Source of the DNA: Gordonia sp. ABSL11-1
GTDB taxonomy: Bacteria > Actinomycetota > Actinomycetes > Mycobacteriales > Mycobacteriaceae
Assembly: GCF_030315685.1 (NCBI RefSeq)
Contig: NZ_JASXSI010000003.1
Location: forward strand, 124,001-188,000
Length of the DNA stretch: 64,000 nucleotides
Direction: 5' to 3'
In this document: positions 12,001-17,123 of the stretch, piece by piece
Layout of the letters: each line of letters begins with the position of its first letter
Numbering within the stretch: position 1 is the first letter of the stretch
Notes under the pieces: model-generated
What the model was told of the DNA's origin: nothing
The model's database searches: none
The model's input: only the letters and a program-made list of their open reading frames with translations
Program-made: the position numbers and the translations under genes

Positions 12001-12370
12001 GCGCGACCTGTTCGACCTCCCCGACGACGTCGCCGCAGCGACCCCCGAGGACGTGGCGGAGATCGTGCGGGAGCAGATCGCCGCGATGGGTCTGCTGCGC
12101 GAGGACCAGGTCCAATGGGTGATGGACAGCTTCGACGCGGCGGGCCGGATCGGGGCCGGTTACCGCCCCGATGTGTTCGACGGCCCACTGTCGGTGGTGA
12201 CCGCCACGGCGGACAAGACCGACCCCGCGGGCGTCCGCGCGTCCTGGCGTCGACACGTGACCGGTACGATCACCAATATCGATGTCGCCGCCCACCACCT
12301 GGGACTGGCCGACGCGGTGGTCCTGGAGACCCTCGGACCGTGGCTCGACAGGCAGTTGGGGGACCGATGA
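2..12370 (+). CDS. Nonribosomal peptide synthetase, 3' part (four modules and thioesterase)
   Basis: This is the C-terminal part of a modular NRPS. The reading frame is open to the left edge and the first residues already lie inside an A domain, so the true start is outside the window. Visible order with approximate residues (counted from base 2): A1 3-500, T1 ~548, C 600-1030, A2 1070-1615, T2 ~1650, C 1717-2147, A3 2187-2697, T3 ~2732, C 2790-3217, A4 3257-3757, T4 ~3797, TE 3857-4120. Carrier sites read LGGNSL; the C domains carry HHIAADGES, so they look like ordinary L-donor (LCL) types; no epimerase is visible. The TE has GWSLGG with the nucleophile serine near 3928 and a late HHLGL. Substrate codes read by eye are DCPHSTLVE (A1 and A3, identical), DALFMGLIG (A2, hydrophobic residue likely) and DVSMTGGIA (A4, unassigned). 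It ends in its own TE, so it probably makes a separate product from the nine-module line downstream. An mbtH gene follows 90 bp later on the same strand. Confidence 0.96.
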   Translation, partial: ALVFDDGHEVTYGEFGARVATLGRRLIDLGVGPDVAVAVCIPRSLEMMVAIHAIVAAGGQYVPVDTDIPAERAEYMLATAAAAAVLVGGGDDGVGLRAAAETAGIAVITVDAATPVADDVAPIRDDERLAPVRPDNAVYTIFTSGSTGRPKGVTLPHAAVVNRLWWGLDRFPLDATDLVVQKTPYTFDCSVPELFAPFVVGSRLLVARPGGHADPVYMADLIADHGATMVHFVPSVLSVFLDVAGAERLARLTGVKYLSTTGEALPPAVASATRTALPQAEFYNLYGPTEAAVEITYERIGTGIAEQSAESSVPIGTPMWNSTAHVLDDRLRPVPAGVAGELYLGGIQLARGYADRADLTAERFVADPFGPPGTRLYRTGDLVRRRAGSDTTDGGDSLEYLGRTDFQVKLRGQRIELGEIESVLASAPGVVHAAATVASAPAGGEHLVAYVAGADANHRPDVDDVRDAVAVALPDYMRPTVWMVLDEIPLNSAGKLDRRALPEPEFGAGEFVGPATATEEAVAQIFADILGIERMSVTDSFFDLGGNSLTATRVAARVGDALDADVPVRALFDAPSVRTLVERIRPGDRRAVAPIGSLPRPDRIPLSFAQQRMWFINRYDPGAATYNIPAVLRLTGHLDTDALRDAVLDVLGRHEILRTTFPSDQGRPYQSIAEMSAVAADLPWAVVDDPADALAAAATGFDVTAQWPIRIRLATGDGAIDTADHLLVVVVHHIAADGESVRLLARDLIAAYTARAAGDAPAWSPLPVQFADVATWQHTVLGAADVPGSLLAEQADHWRDRLAGLPDVLELPTDRPRPRVASMRGASVSFDIPADLGRQISRLAHARGMTEFMVLHAALAAVLGRLAGTDDVAIGTPIAGRGDPLVDDLVGMFVNTLVLRSVVEPSLTVDELLTGVRATDLDAFAHADIPFEQVVELVDPVRSEAFAPLVQTLLAVDQTPVDRMARGADAAADDIRVGDLGITALDPEVCSAKVDLTVAVAAGAGDWAGSITYATDLFDEASVRLLTRRLVSFLRAAVTDPAVALGDVDLLDADEATALSRVSGGRGTEPAVLADLFATAAHRWPERVAVRDATGRALTYDDLDRRSDRLARWLRAQGIGVESLVALAVGRSTDLLVAIWGVAKSGAGYVPIDPDYPAARIATMVEDSGAALGLTLSTVTDLPDDTVAWLTLDTGEVAAGISATPDGPLADDERPAVRPDNVAYVIYTSGSTGRPKGVAVTHSGLANFADQELSRLGIDNPMIEQPDTAPRVLGFASPSFDASVLEYLMATVSGGSVVYRASDAVGGDLLQSFCAGQRITHTFLTPTVLATLDPQALPDLSGLMAGGEAVPTAIVDDWSPHVAVHNLYGPTETTIGVTLSAPMRPEEPVRLGTPLAGLGLTVLDARLHPVPVGVVGELYVTGPALSRGYHGQPGLTADRFVAAPNGVAADRGGLNAGGLNAGGLTGAAANGVAGERMYRTGDLVRWRRDVSGDLVLEYAGRTDDQVKLRGLRIELGEIESAITDHPAITAAVVVGIGGSVATALAAYVVVDGHRDGPITDDSATDDSVVDEVRGLLADRLPAFMIPSSFTVLDALPLTPVGKLDTAALPEPVITTDTDVAADTDEERAIAEIFAEVLGIADVGATTGFFELGGNSLSATRVVAQVAESLRTDLVVRDLFEAPTVRALAARIVAGRGDASGTPASGQHVEPLVAGPRPAHIPLSNAQQRMWFINRFDPLSTAYNIPVAMRLSGALDVSALHQALLDVMARHEILRTRFPQDPNGRPEQVIVPVEELSSAFDWDEVHTEVDLFDATRVGFDVTGELPLRARLYRVQAGEHILLLVAHHIAADGESLAPLVRDLTAAYRARAAGQSPDFAPLPVQFADVALWQRRVLGAADDPESVLGRQADHWIETLAGLPDVLDLPTDRPRPSSASMRGGRLAHPIPREAADRLTAFAGARGVTEFMVIHAALAVLLARLSATTDIAIGTPTAGRGRAALDDMVGMFVNTLVLRTEIDPAATFDEVIDLVRRTDLDALANADVPFEYLVEALDPVRSDAFAPLTQVMLSVDQSVARATETLEALSSDATAPDGLRVEPVAEPGVPPARVDLSIGVSTDSAGVYSTVDILYATDLFDSATVRSMASRFVRLLDVVTAGPGVAVGDVELLDRAERSADVERATGHDVLVSDELLPDIVTRQARRMPSASALRLGDRTVDYAEFADRVAELAHDLIDRGVGPDVAVGVCMPRSIEMVLAAHAVVAAGGQYVPIDITAPADRVQYMVTTAGAGLVLVSAAHGAPTPVAESSVETLVVDASAPITGDTTPVTDADRHASLRPGHAMYTIFTSGSTGRPKGVTLTHEAVLNRLWWGLHQLPIDVSDIVVLKTPYTFDCSVPELFAPLMIGAQTLILEADGHLDPVYVAEQIADHRATMVHFVPSMLSVFLELAGTERLAALDSVRILSTTGEALPPAVAAQTRELIPGADLYNLYGPTEAAVEVTWQQIDSIDADAPTTPIGVPVWNSTSHVLDGRLRPVPVGVPGELYVGGVQLARGYAARADLTAERFVADPFGEPGDRLYRTGDLVRVNPAGELEYLGRTDFQVKLRGQRIELGEIESVLAATESVVHAVATVATAPGGGEHLVAYLAGDGIDLEIVRREVAQALPEYMRPTVWTVLDDIPLNSAGKLDRRALPEPEFSAAGDHVAPAGHLEETIAGIVAEVLGVERVSVVDSFFDLGGNSLSATRVVARVAQALDTDVPVRRLFDAPTVRDLAAGLTPGTGRPSAGIVAVARPDEIPLSLAQQRIWFINRFDTSSSTYNMPIILGLDGPVDVDALRAAIGDVVARHETLRTTYPETDGVPRQDVHPAESAEATLDWAVVGERAEIDAAVGVGFDLATQCPIRVRFFSGPDGTHVLAVVVHHIAADGESIAPLVRDVVTAYAARTRGQDPGLPDLAVQVADHALWQRRELGSPDDPTSVIGGQLDFWDTELAGSPDVLEIPADRSRPAVSSGRGALVRFEIPEAVARRTTGLARRHSATPFMVVHAALATLLARLSATDDIVIGTPVAGRGQRALDDVVGMFVNTLVLRTPVDIAAPVGDVLDTVRAVDLAAFDHADVPFEAVVERRNPVRSESFAPLFQVSLTFEANTVPDMAASTLTAGDVGGVRITPLAPPGVSAKVDLTVTVSVSDDGPWHGSIIYATDIFDEPTVDTLARRLIDVLDTMTESPEVVVGNIDLLDVDEHDRLVPVAGAPSATPLLLSDLFDRTARQRPDAVAVVDADGRSATYAELDRRSNQWARQLISVGVGPDRLVAVAIGRSVDLLTAIWAVTRAGGAFVTVDPDYPADRVQMMIADSGADIGLTNADATGPDAAHPFDADPAQTGIDWLRIDDADIVAAQPDTALVSDERRGVTRLDNLVYVIYTSGSTGRPKGVAVTHRGLHDFVSTSNGLMGIGPDARVLGFASPSFDVSVSEMVSAMTAGATLVYRPPDAVGGDELHRYMTDQRITHAMLTTSVLATVPSHGLPDLVGLTTGGEVVGQALADEWSGRTPTLNGYGPTEATIAATLSEPMVPGAPVRIGDPLSGVRLVVLDHRLRPVPVGTLGELHIMGPSLARGYLGRPAQTASSFVAAPFGAPGELMYRTGDLARWTIAATGELGLEIDGRSDDQVKLRGLRIELGEIETVLAEHPAVRRAVVLGVGDPVSSLTAYVVGDADTDVDALRAHLGRHLPRHMIPSSFTVLDTLPLTPVGKLDKRALPAPTITVASHVEPARDSERLVADTFAEVLGLERVGATDSFFDLGGNSLSATRVLARLRERSVEIELAWLFSDPTVCGVAARIDGDDAGAVVGEVVLPLRRDGARAPLFCVHPAGGLAWFYGGLAPHLVDRPIYGVQDPHVVTGEPAAESIEELALRYLKEIRQIQPDGPYHLLGWSLGGQIAHAMAVMLQHDGDEVAFLGIMDAVAPAAATSTDSVPPALDDAPGGVESVEPTGEQAGALANDLLGGWRDLFDLPDDVAAATPEDVAEIVREQIAAMGLLREDQVQWVMDSFDAAGRIGAGYRPDVFDGPLSVVTATADKTDPAGVRASWRRHVTGTITNIDVAAHHLGLADAVVLETLGPWLDRQLGDR
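4355..4399 (+). repeat. 15-bp tandem repeat, three copies, inside an A domain
   Basis: Three head-to-tail units of ggtggattgaacgct occur; the first has one change and the third diverges at its 3' end. They encode GGLNA-GGLNA-GGLTG in the second A domain of the left NRPS, just before the core motif YRTGDL. The other A domains of the window have only a short loop here. The unit length keeps the frame, so copy-number change would lengthen or shorten a surface loop without breaking the gene. Confidence 0.85.
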
Positions 12371-12460
12371 GGAAGGGCCGGTCGACGACCGGCATGGCCA
12401 CGCCGGTGGCGGCAGACGACCGTCACCACCAGAGATAAGAGCGAGAGGAACGACCGAGCA

Positions 12461-12694
12461 ATGACCAACCCGTTCGACGACGAGAACGGACGTTTCTACG
12501 TCCTGGTGAACGATGAGAATCAGCATTCGCTGTGGCCGACTTTTGCCGACATCCCGGCGGGATGGACGAAGGTCTTCGGTGAGGATTCTCGGGCTGCGTG
12601 TCTGGAGTATGTGGAGAAGAACTGGACGGATCTGCGTCCGAAGAGCCTGATCGACGCCATGGAGGCCGACAAGGCCGCCTCCGGCGACGCCTGA
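12461..12694 (+). CDS. MbtH-like protein, copy 1
   Basis: A 77-residue MbtH-family protein. Members bind NRPS A domains and are often needed for their folding or activity. The family signature is clear: [20 protein letters not shown] near the N terminus, [13 protein letters not shown] in the middle and a WTDLRP ending around residue 52. It starts 90 bp after the stop of the upstream NRPS on the same strand and is probably co-transcribed; the gap holds only a short GC hairpin (12377-12393). The purine-rich gagagga lies about 11 bases before the ATG, longer spacing than usual. Most of the gene is base-for-base identical to a second mbtH gene at 50060-50317; only the first codons and the last ~10 codons differ. 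Confidence 0.96.
   Translation: MTNPFDDENGRFYVLVNDENQHSLWPTFADIPAGWTKVFGEDSRAACLEYVEKNWTDLRPKSLIDAMEADKAASGDA
12479..12662 (+). repeat. 184-bp perfect duplicate within mbtH (left copy)
   Basis: From codon 7 to the first base of codon 62, every base matches positions 50078-50261, including all synonymous third positions. Codons 4-6 outside the block (ccg-ttc-gac here, ccc-ttt-gat in the other copy) differ at silent sites, so the identity stops sharply at both ends. Confidence 0.95.
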
Positions 12695-12710
12695 GGTAGA
12701 TCACGACCGC

Positions 12711-12754
12711 ACGGGCCGGCAGAGATCAGGAAATCCTGATCTCTGCTGGCCCGT
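12711..12754 (+). terminator. Long hairpin after mbtH copy 1, probable terminator
   Basis: The arms 12711-12731 and 12734-12754 pair over about 20-21 bp with a single G-T position and a 2-4 base loop. It begins 16 bp after the mbtH stop codon. No T-run follows, which is common for actinobacterial terminators. It would separate the NRPS-mbtH transcript from the small gene that follows. An operator or RNA-processing site is the alternative reading. Confidence 0.65.
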
Positions 12755-12927
12755 TGCCGTGACAGCGGCCGCGACATCTGGGACGATTTCTGCACAGGGA
12801 GTCAGCAGGGTTCTTCGTCGGTCGTGGCCGGAGGGCGCCTCGCCGCTCCCATGGATCTGCCGAGAGCGGGACTGACATGGTCGGTGACAACGGACTATGG
12901 AGAAGCGAGCCGTGGGGGAGCGGGCGG

Positions 12928-13233
12928 TTGCTCGCGACACAACGGGAGGTCCGGCGCCGTGCCGAGATCGCCCCCGGACTCACCGCGGTCCGGTTCGGTG
13001 GGGAGTCGGCCACCTACGGCGATCTCGCCGAGGCGTTCACCGGTTACGACACCGTCGCCGAGCGCAACGGACTGGGCGTCGGATCGTCGGTCGTCGCCTC
13101 GATCCTGCACTGTCTGCCCCGTATCGGGACGCTCGGTGAGCCCGGCGCCGTCGCCGGCGCCACCGGACAGGTGGTCGAATGGCTCGCCCGGGACATCGAC
13201 GACGGCTACGAACAGATCGGCATCGTCGGCTGA
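12928..13233 (+). CDS. Small adenylation-domain N-terminal-like protein, copy 1
   Basis: A protein of about 101 residues with no assigned function. The first half looks like the extreme N terminus of an NRPS A domain (RRAEIAPGLTAVRFGG then ATYGDLAEA), but none of the catalytic core motifs (TSGSTG, YRTGDL, GKLDR) follow. The second half is probably helical and contains SILHCLPRIGTLG and VVEWLARDI. It is a paralogue of the protein at 50598-50906. An ATG at 12877 would add 17 residues. I prefer the TTG at 12928 because it has GGGGAG seven bases upstream, matching the gggggagcg motif before the paralogue's ATG, and gives nearly equal length (101 versus 102). A catalytic role is excluded by length; chaperone, docking or regulatory roles are guesses. 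Confidence 0.75.
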   Translation: MLATQREVRRRAEIAPGLTAVRFGGESATYGDLAEAFTGYDTVAERNGLGVGSSVVASILHCLPRIGTLGEPGAVAGATGQVVEWLARDIDDGYEQIGIVG

Positions 13234-13260
13234 GAGCGTCCGCCAGAGGAGTCACGCGCC

Positions 13261-14088
13261 TCAGCGGGCGGTCGCGGCCTTCCGGTAGCCGCGCAGTGCC
13301 GGGTAGATGCACACCCCGATGATCACGATCGTCCAGATCGCCACCTTGATGACGTCGTGACCGGCGGGTTCCCCGGTCGCGAGCGCACGCATCGCCTCGA
13401 TCGTCGGCGTCATCGGCTGGTTCTCCACCACCGGTTGCAGCCACTCCGGGTAGGCGTCGATCGGAGAGAAACCGGAATTGAAGAACATCAGCACGCTCGA
13501 GACGAGTGACAGCAGCGGGACGAGGGGCGCCGACGGCTGCGCGCTGACCGCCAACGCCAGGACGAGGGTCGCGTAGGCGACGCCGAACATGAGCGAGACG
13601 CCGAAGATCCCGGCGACCGCGCCGACACCACCGGTGATGTCGAAACCGATCGTCGTCCCGACCGCGACGAGCAATGCGGTGACCACCACGATCCGGAAGA
13701 CCTCGCTCAGCAGACGAGAGGTGAGGTCCGCGGCCCGGTTGATCGGCAAGACGTAGAGCCGCGCGAGGAGACCTGTGCTGCGTTCCTGATTGAGCCGGAT
13801 ACCGGCCGCCACAGATCCGAACATGGCGCTGACGAGGATGACCAGGGGGACCGTGCCGTACGTGCTGTCCTCGCCGGTGGCGCTGCCGATGGCATCACCG
13901 AGGACGACCTTGAACATGATCAGGGTCAGGATCGGCACGATGATGAGCTGGATGAAGGTGCCCTTGTCGCGCACCATCACCGAGATCTGCCGCCACGCGA
14001 GCACCCCGCTCTGGGCCGCCCAGGCGCGTACCGACCCCTCGGCGGGGCCCGATGCCGGGTCGGTGCCGGTCACGGCGAGGCTGGTCAT
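13261..14088 (-). CDS. ABC-2 type exporter permease (DrrB/DrrC family)
   Basis: An integral membrane subunit of a DrrAB-type drug/lipid exporter, about 275 residues with around six hydrophobic segments. The N-terminal cytoplasmic stretch ends at SGVLAWRQISVMVRDKGTF, followed by membrane segments such as FIQLIIVPILTLIMFKVVL. The C-terminal NSGFSPIDAYPEWLQPVVENQP resembles the conserved ABC-2 permease region found in DrrB proteins. The frame runs further upstream, but the ATG at 14088 overlaps the stop of the preceding permease (ATGA), which decides the start. It is the last gene of a three-gene operon (ATPase, permease, permease) on the minus strand, transcribed divergently from the nine-module NRPS. 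Likely role: export of one of the peptides, by position; this is inference. Confidence 0.9.
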   Translation of the reverse strand: MTSLAVTGTDPASGPAEGSVRAWAAQSGVLAWRQISVMVRDKGTFIQLIIVPILTLIMFKVVLGDAIGSATGEDSTYGTVPLVILVSAMFGSVAAGIRLNQERSTGLLARLYVLPINRAADLTSRLLSEVFRIVVVTALLVAVGTTIGFDITGGVGAVAGIFGVSLMFGVAYATLVLALAVSAQPSAPLVPLLSLVSSVLMFFNSGFSPIDAYPEWLQPVVENQPMTPTIEAMRALATGEPAGHDVIKVAIWTIVIIGVCIYPALRGYRKAATAR

Positions 14089-14879
14089 CGGATCATCCTC
14101 CGCACGCCGATGCCGGTGAGGACGACGCCGGCGACGGCCAGACCGACACACCACCAGATGGTCGGGGTCAGCACCTCGAGGGTGGCTGTGCCGTCGCTGA
14201 GGGCCCGCATCGACGTCGCGAACTGTGAGATCGGCTGATTGCGGACGAACGGCTGGATCCAGTCGGGGAACTGGCTCTCGGGCACGAATCCGGTCGACAG
14301 CATACCCAGGATCAGAATCGGCAGCGACAGTGCCTGGCTGGTCGCCTCAGGACTGTTCGACAGTAGTCCGATCGCGTCCGCGAGCACGGCGATCAGGATG
14401 CCGACGGCCATCACGACCACGAACAACCCGACCGTGTCGAGCACGCTGCCCGCCGGGCGCCATCCCATCACCAACGAGGTGGCCGCCGCGCAGACGACCG
14501 AGATCGCCAAGAGCACCGTGTTGGTGCCGAGTCGCGCGAGCGTGGGTATCGCGGCGGGCATCGGCATGGTGCGGAAGCGGGTGTTGATCCCCTTCGTGGT
14601 GTCGACGGCGGCGCGCATGGCCGCCGACGACGCGACGAAGCTGACCGACTGCAACGAGATGATCGGCATCAGGAACGCCGCGTAGTCCATCGACGGATCG
14701 GAGTCCATGATCGCCCGCAACGGGAGATAGAAGCAGATCGCGAGCAGGATCGGCGCGACGAAAGCGAAGATGATCTCGCCGTTGCGGATCATCGCGGCGA
14801 GGCCTCGGCTCGTGAGGGTCCACCACTGCACCGACGCGCGCGTCCGTGGACGTTCGACGGAGACGGATTGCGTTGTCAC
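14085..14879 (-). CDS. ABC-2 type exporter permease (DrrB family)
   Basis: A 264-residue membrane protein, the middle gene of the exporter operon. The N terminus (SVQWWTLTSRGLAAMIRNGE) is typical of DrrB-type permeases, followed by about six membrane spans. A conserved loop reads SNSPEATSQALSLPILILG, then FVPESQFPDWIQPFVRNQP, a pattern shared with the neighbouring permease (FSPIDAYPEWLQPVVENQP), so the two are paralogues and could form a heterodimer. The GTG start overlaps the ATPase stop (GTGA), and the stop overlaps the next start (ATGA), so the three genes are translationally coupled. Substrate unknown; NRPS context suggests a lipopeptide or peptide. Confidence 0.92.
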   Translation of the reverse strand: MTTQSVSVERPRTRASVQWWTLTSRGLAAMIRNGEIIFAFVAPILLAICFYLPLRAIMDSDPSMDYAAFLMPIISLQSVSFVASSAAMRAAVDTTKGINTRFRTMPMPAAIPTLARLGTNTVLLAISVVCAAATSLVMGWRPAGSVLDTVGLFVVVMAVGILIAVLADAIGLLSNSPEATSQALSLPILILGMLSTGFVPESQFPDWIQPFVRNQPISQFATSMRALSDGTATLEVLTPTIWWCVGLAVAGVVLTGIGVRRMIR

Positions 14880-16633
14880 GTCGAGGATTCCGGCCCGTCG
14901 GTGGCAGCTGTGGTCGTGGCGGCGGTGGTGTCACCGGTGCGCGAAGCGTCGGCCGTGGACGGATCGGTCAGGGCGAGGAAGACCTCGTCGAGGCTGGGCC
15001 GCCGGAGCGCGACGTCCGACAGGCGGATGCCCGCGGTCGTGGTGCGCTGCACGATCTCCACCAGGGTGTCCGCGCCGTCGGGGGCGGGCACGGCGACCGA
15101 TGTCGCGGCGTCGGTATCGGCGGGGCCGTCGGTGATCAGGTCGTCCAGGCAGGTCGTCAGACGTGGCAGGTCGTGCGGGTCGGCCGGAGTCACCTCGTAG
15201 TGCGAGGCGCCGGTGGCGGCCTTCAGCTCGTCGGCGGTCCCCGAGGCGATCACGCGGCCACGATCGATCACGACGATGTGGTCGGAGAGCGTGTCGGCCT
15301 CTTCGAGGTACTGGGTGGTGAGCAGGGTGGTCACGCCCTGATCGCGCAGTGATTCGACGAGGTTCCACACGTCCTGGCGGCTGCGCGGGTCGAGGCCGGT
15401 GGTGGGTTCGTCGAGGAACACGACCTCGGGCTGGGTGACCAGACCGCATGCGATGTCGATCCGCCTCCGCATGCCGCCGGAGTATTCGCCGACCTTGCGT
15501 TTCCCGGCAGCCGTGAGGCCGAACGACGTCAGCAGCTCGTCGGCACGCGCCCGGGCCGATGACTTCGACAGCCCCATGAGCCGTCCGAACAGGATGAGAT
15601 TGTCGCGACCGCTGAGCGCCTCGTCCAGTGCCGCGAACTGCCCGGTCAGCATGATGGACCGACGCACCCCGGCCGCATCGGAGGCGACGTCGTGACCCGC
15701 GACGAGCGCGGTCCCGCCGTCGGGTTTGAGCAGCGTGCAGAGCATGTTGACCGTCGTCGTCTTGCCGGCGCCGTTGGGGCCGAGCAGCGCCAGGATCGAT
15801 CCCTTCTCGACCGAGAAGCTCACGCTGTGGACCGCGACGTGCTCACCGAACCGTTTCTGCAGGTCGACGGCCTGGATCGCGTACTCGGGGCCGGATTCGT
15901 CGGGGCCGGGCATGTCGGCGGGCACATCCTCGGCCCGATCGGGGAGCGTCGCGTCGTCGGTGGCGTCGTCGGCGGTCGCGGTGGAGGTGGCGACACCGGT
16001 GGCCGGGGACCGGTCGTCGACGACGGTGTCCGAGTCGGCCCGCGCACCGGACTCGGCTTCCGTGCGGGCCGTCGCACCCGCCGCGCGTGTCCTCGAGCCC
16101 GGAATCAGAGTCTGCGGGTCCGGACCTGCGTCGTTGCCGCTATCCGGGGACACGATCTGCCATCCGGTGGCCACGCTGGTCGGCGACGCCGGGGTCCCTT
16201 CGGGTACGGTCGGCAGAGGAATTGTGGGTGCATCGTCACCCGGCACGGCCGCATGGCGGGGTCGCGCCGGTCGGTCGGTGCCCGCTTTCGCGGTGAGATC
16301 TCTGTTGTGGTCGCGGGCACCGGCATCGTCGGGGCCGATCCGGTCAGGAGCGGGGTCGGGTGCGGCCCCGGAGTGACGGGCGGAAAAGCGCGAGGGATCG
16401 ACAGGAAGGTCGCCGGAGGTGAGCACATCCGGAACGCTGACGGACAGCATGCTGTCGGCCGGCTCACCGTGGGCGGGTCGTCGTGGCGGCCGCGTGTCGG
16501 CACGATGGTCGGTGGAGGTCACCGAGTGGAAGGCGGCGGACGACAATGGCGTGGGTGCGGTCGTCTCCGATGCAGTCGACCCGGGTGCAGTCGTATCGCG
16601 TGCAGCGGTCGTCTCGCGGGACTGCTCGGCCAT
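14876..16633 (-). CDS. DrrA-type ABC transporter ATPase with long disordered N-terminal extension
   Basis: The ATP-binding subunit of the exporter, about 585 residues where DrrA proteins are usually about 310-340. Residues ~1-248 are Thr/Ala/Asp/Pro/Ser-rich and look disordered. The ABC domain starts at YAIQAVDLQKRFG and carries Walker A GPNGAGKTT, signature YSGGMRRRIDIA, Walker B VVFLDEPTTGLD and switch TTQYLEEAD. The C-terminal domain has the DrrA-like RRPSLDEVFLALT. The tail after it is again Thr/Ala-rich. The ATG at 16633 is chosen because AGAGGAG lies six bases upstream; a TTG one codon earlier is possible. It is the first gene of the operon; the upstream region is shared with the divergent NRPS genes. 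The extension is unusual and has no recognised domain. Confidence 0.93.
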   Translation of the reverse strand: MAEQSRETTAARDTTAPGSTASETTAPTPLSSAAFHSVTSTDHRADTRPPRRPAHGEPADSMLSVSVPDVLTSGDLPVDPSRFSARHSGAAPDPAPDRIGPDDAGARDHNRDLTAKAGTDRPARPRHAAVPGDDAPTIPLPTVPEGTPASPTSVATGWQIVSPDSGNDAGPDPQTLIPGSRTRAAGATARTEAESGARADSDTVVDDRSPATGVATSTATADDATDDATLPDRAEDVPADMPGPDESGPEYAIQAVDLQKRFGEHVAVHSVSFSVEKGSILALLGPNGAGKTTTVNMLCTLLKPDGGTALVAGHDVASDAAGVRRSIMLTGQFAALDEALSGRDNLILFGRLMGLSKSSARARADELLTSFGLTAAGKRKVGEYSGGMRRRIDIACGLVTQPEVVFLDEPTTGLDPRSRQDVWNLVESLRDQGVTTLLTTQYLEEADTLSDHIVVIDRGRVIASGTADELKAATGASHYEVTPADPHDLPRLTTCLDDLITDGPADTDAATSVAVPAPDGADTLVEIVQRTTTAGIRLSDVALRRPSLDEVFLALTDPSTADASRTGDTTAATTTAATDGPESST

Positions 16634-16636
16634 CAA

Positions 16637-17123
16637 CTACTCCTCTCGGGCCACCTCGGTTGCCGGAGCACACGGCCGGACGAACAAGACACGCGCACCT
16701 GGGCGCCGGCGACGTACGGCCTGGCGTCACACCTCGGACTGGGGGAGAGCGTCCGTGTGGGCCAGGGTACCGAAATCATCGCCGATGTCCTCGCAGGACT
16801 GTCGTCGGAGGACACGAAATCATTACGACTGCGATCACAATGTTCATACGTTTGGTGGACTCGGTCGACCGATCGGTAACGAACCGGGTGGCCAGATCGA
16901 AATCCTATCGTGAGCCAGTCCGTGATCAGCGATTTGTGAGGCCACGGGGACGCTCTGCCATTCAATCGAATCATGGTGAAGTTCGTTGTGAAAGGTGGAT
17001 AATGACGCACACTGTTGCGAGGGAACAGCCTTCCCCCGGAACAGACAGCCCAACACGGTTCCGGTGTCGGTCGAACCGGCCGATGCCTGATCGGGCTGGC
17101 CGATGACCTGGAAGAGAGAGGCA
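16637..17123 (+). promoter_or_regulatory. Divergent intergenic region between exporter operon and NRPS line
   Basis: This 487-bp stretch has no convincing gene. It must hold promoters for the exporter operon (leftward) and the nine-module NRPS operon (rightward). It is visibly more AT-rich than the genes around it, especially 16770-17000. I found overlapping palindromes at 16861-16878 and a ggataatg near 16996-17003 that could serve as a -10 element for the NRPS, without a good -35 partner. No iron-box (IdeR/DtxR-like) palindrome was seen. Confidence 0.55.
16861..16878. promoter_or_regulatory. Overlapping palindromes, candidate operator
   Basis: Two self-complementary words overlap: tcggtcgaccga (16861-16872) and accgatcggt (16869-16878). 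They lie roughly midway between the two divergent operons, a suitable place for one regulator to control both exporter and NRPS. No regulator gene sits next to them, so the binding protein is unknown. Confidence 0.4.

Noticed and set aside
12377..12393. Short GC hairpin between the left NRPS and mbtH as a terminator
   Set aside because: The stem is only seven base pairs with a three-base loop and no T-run, and mbtH is expected to be co-transcribed with the NRPS.
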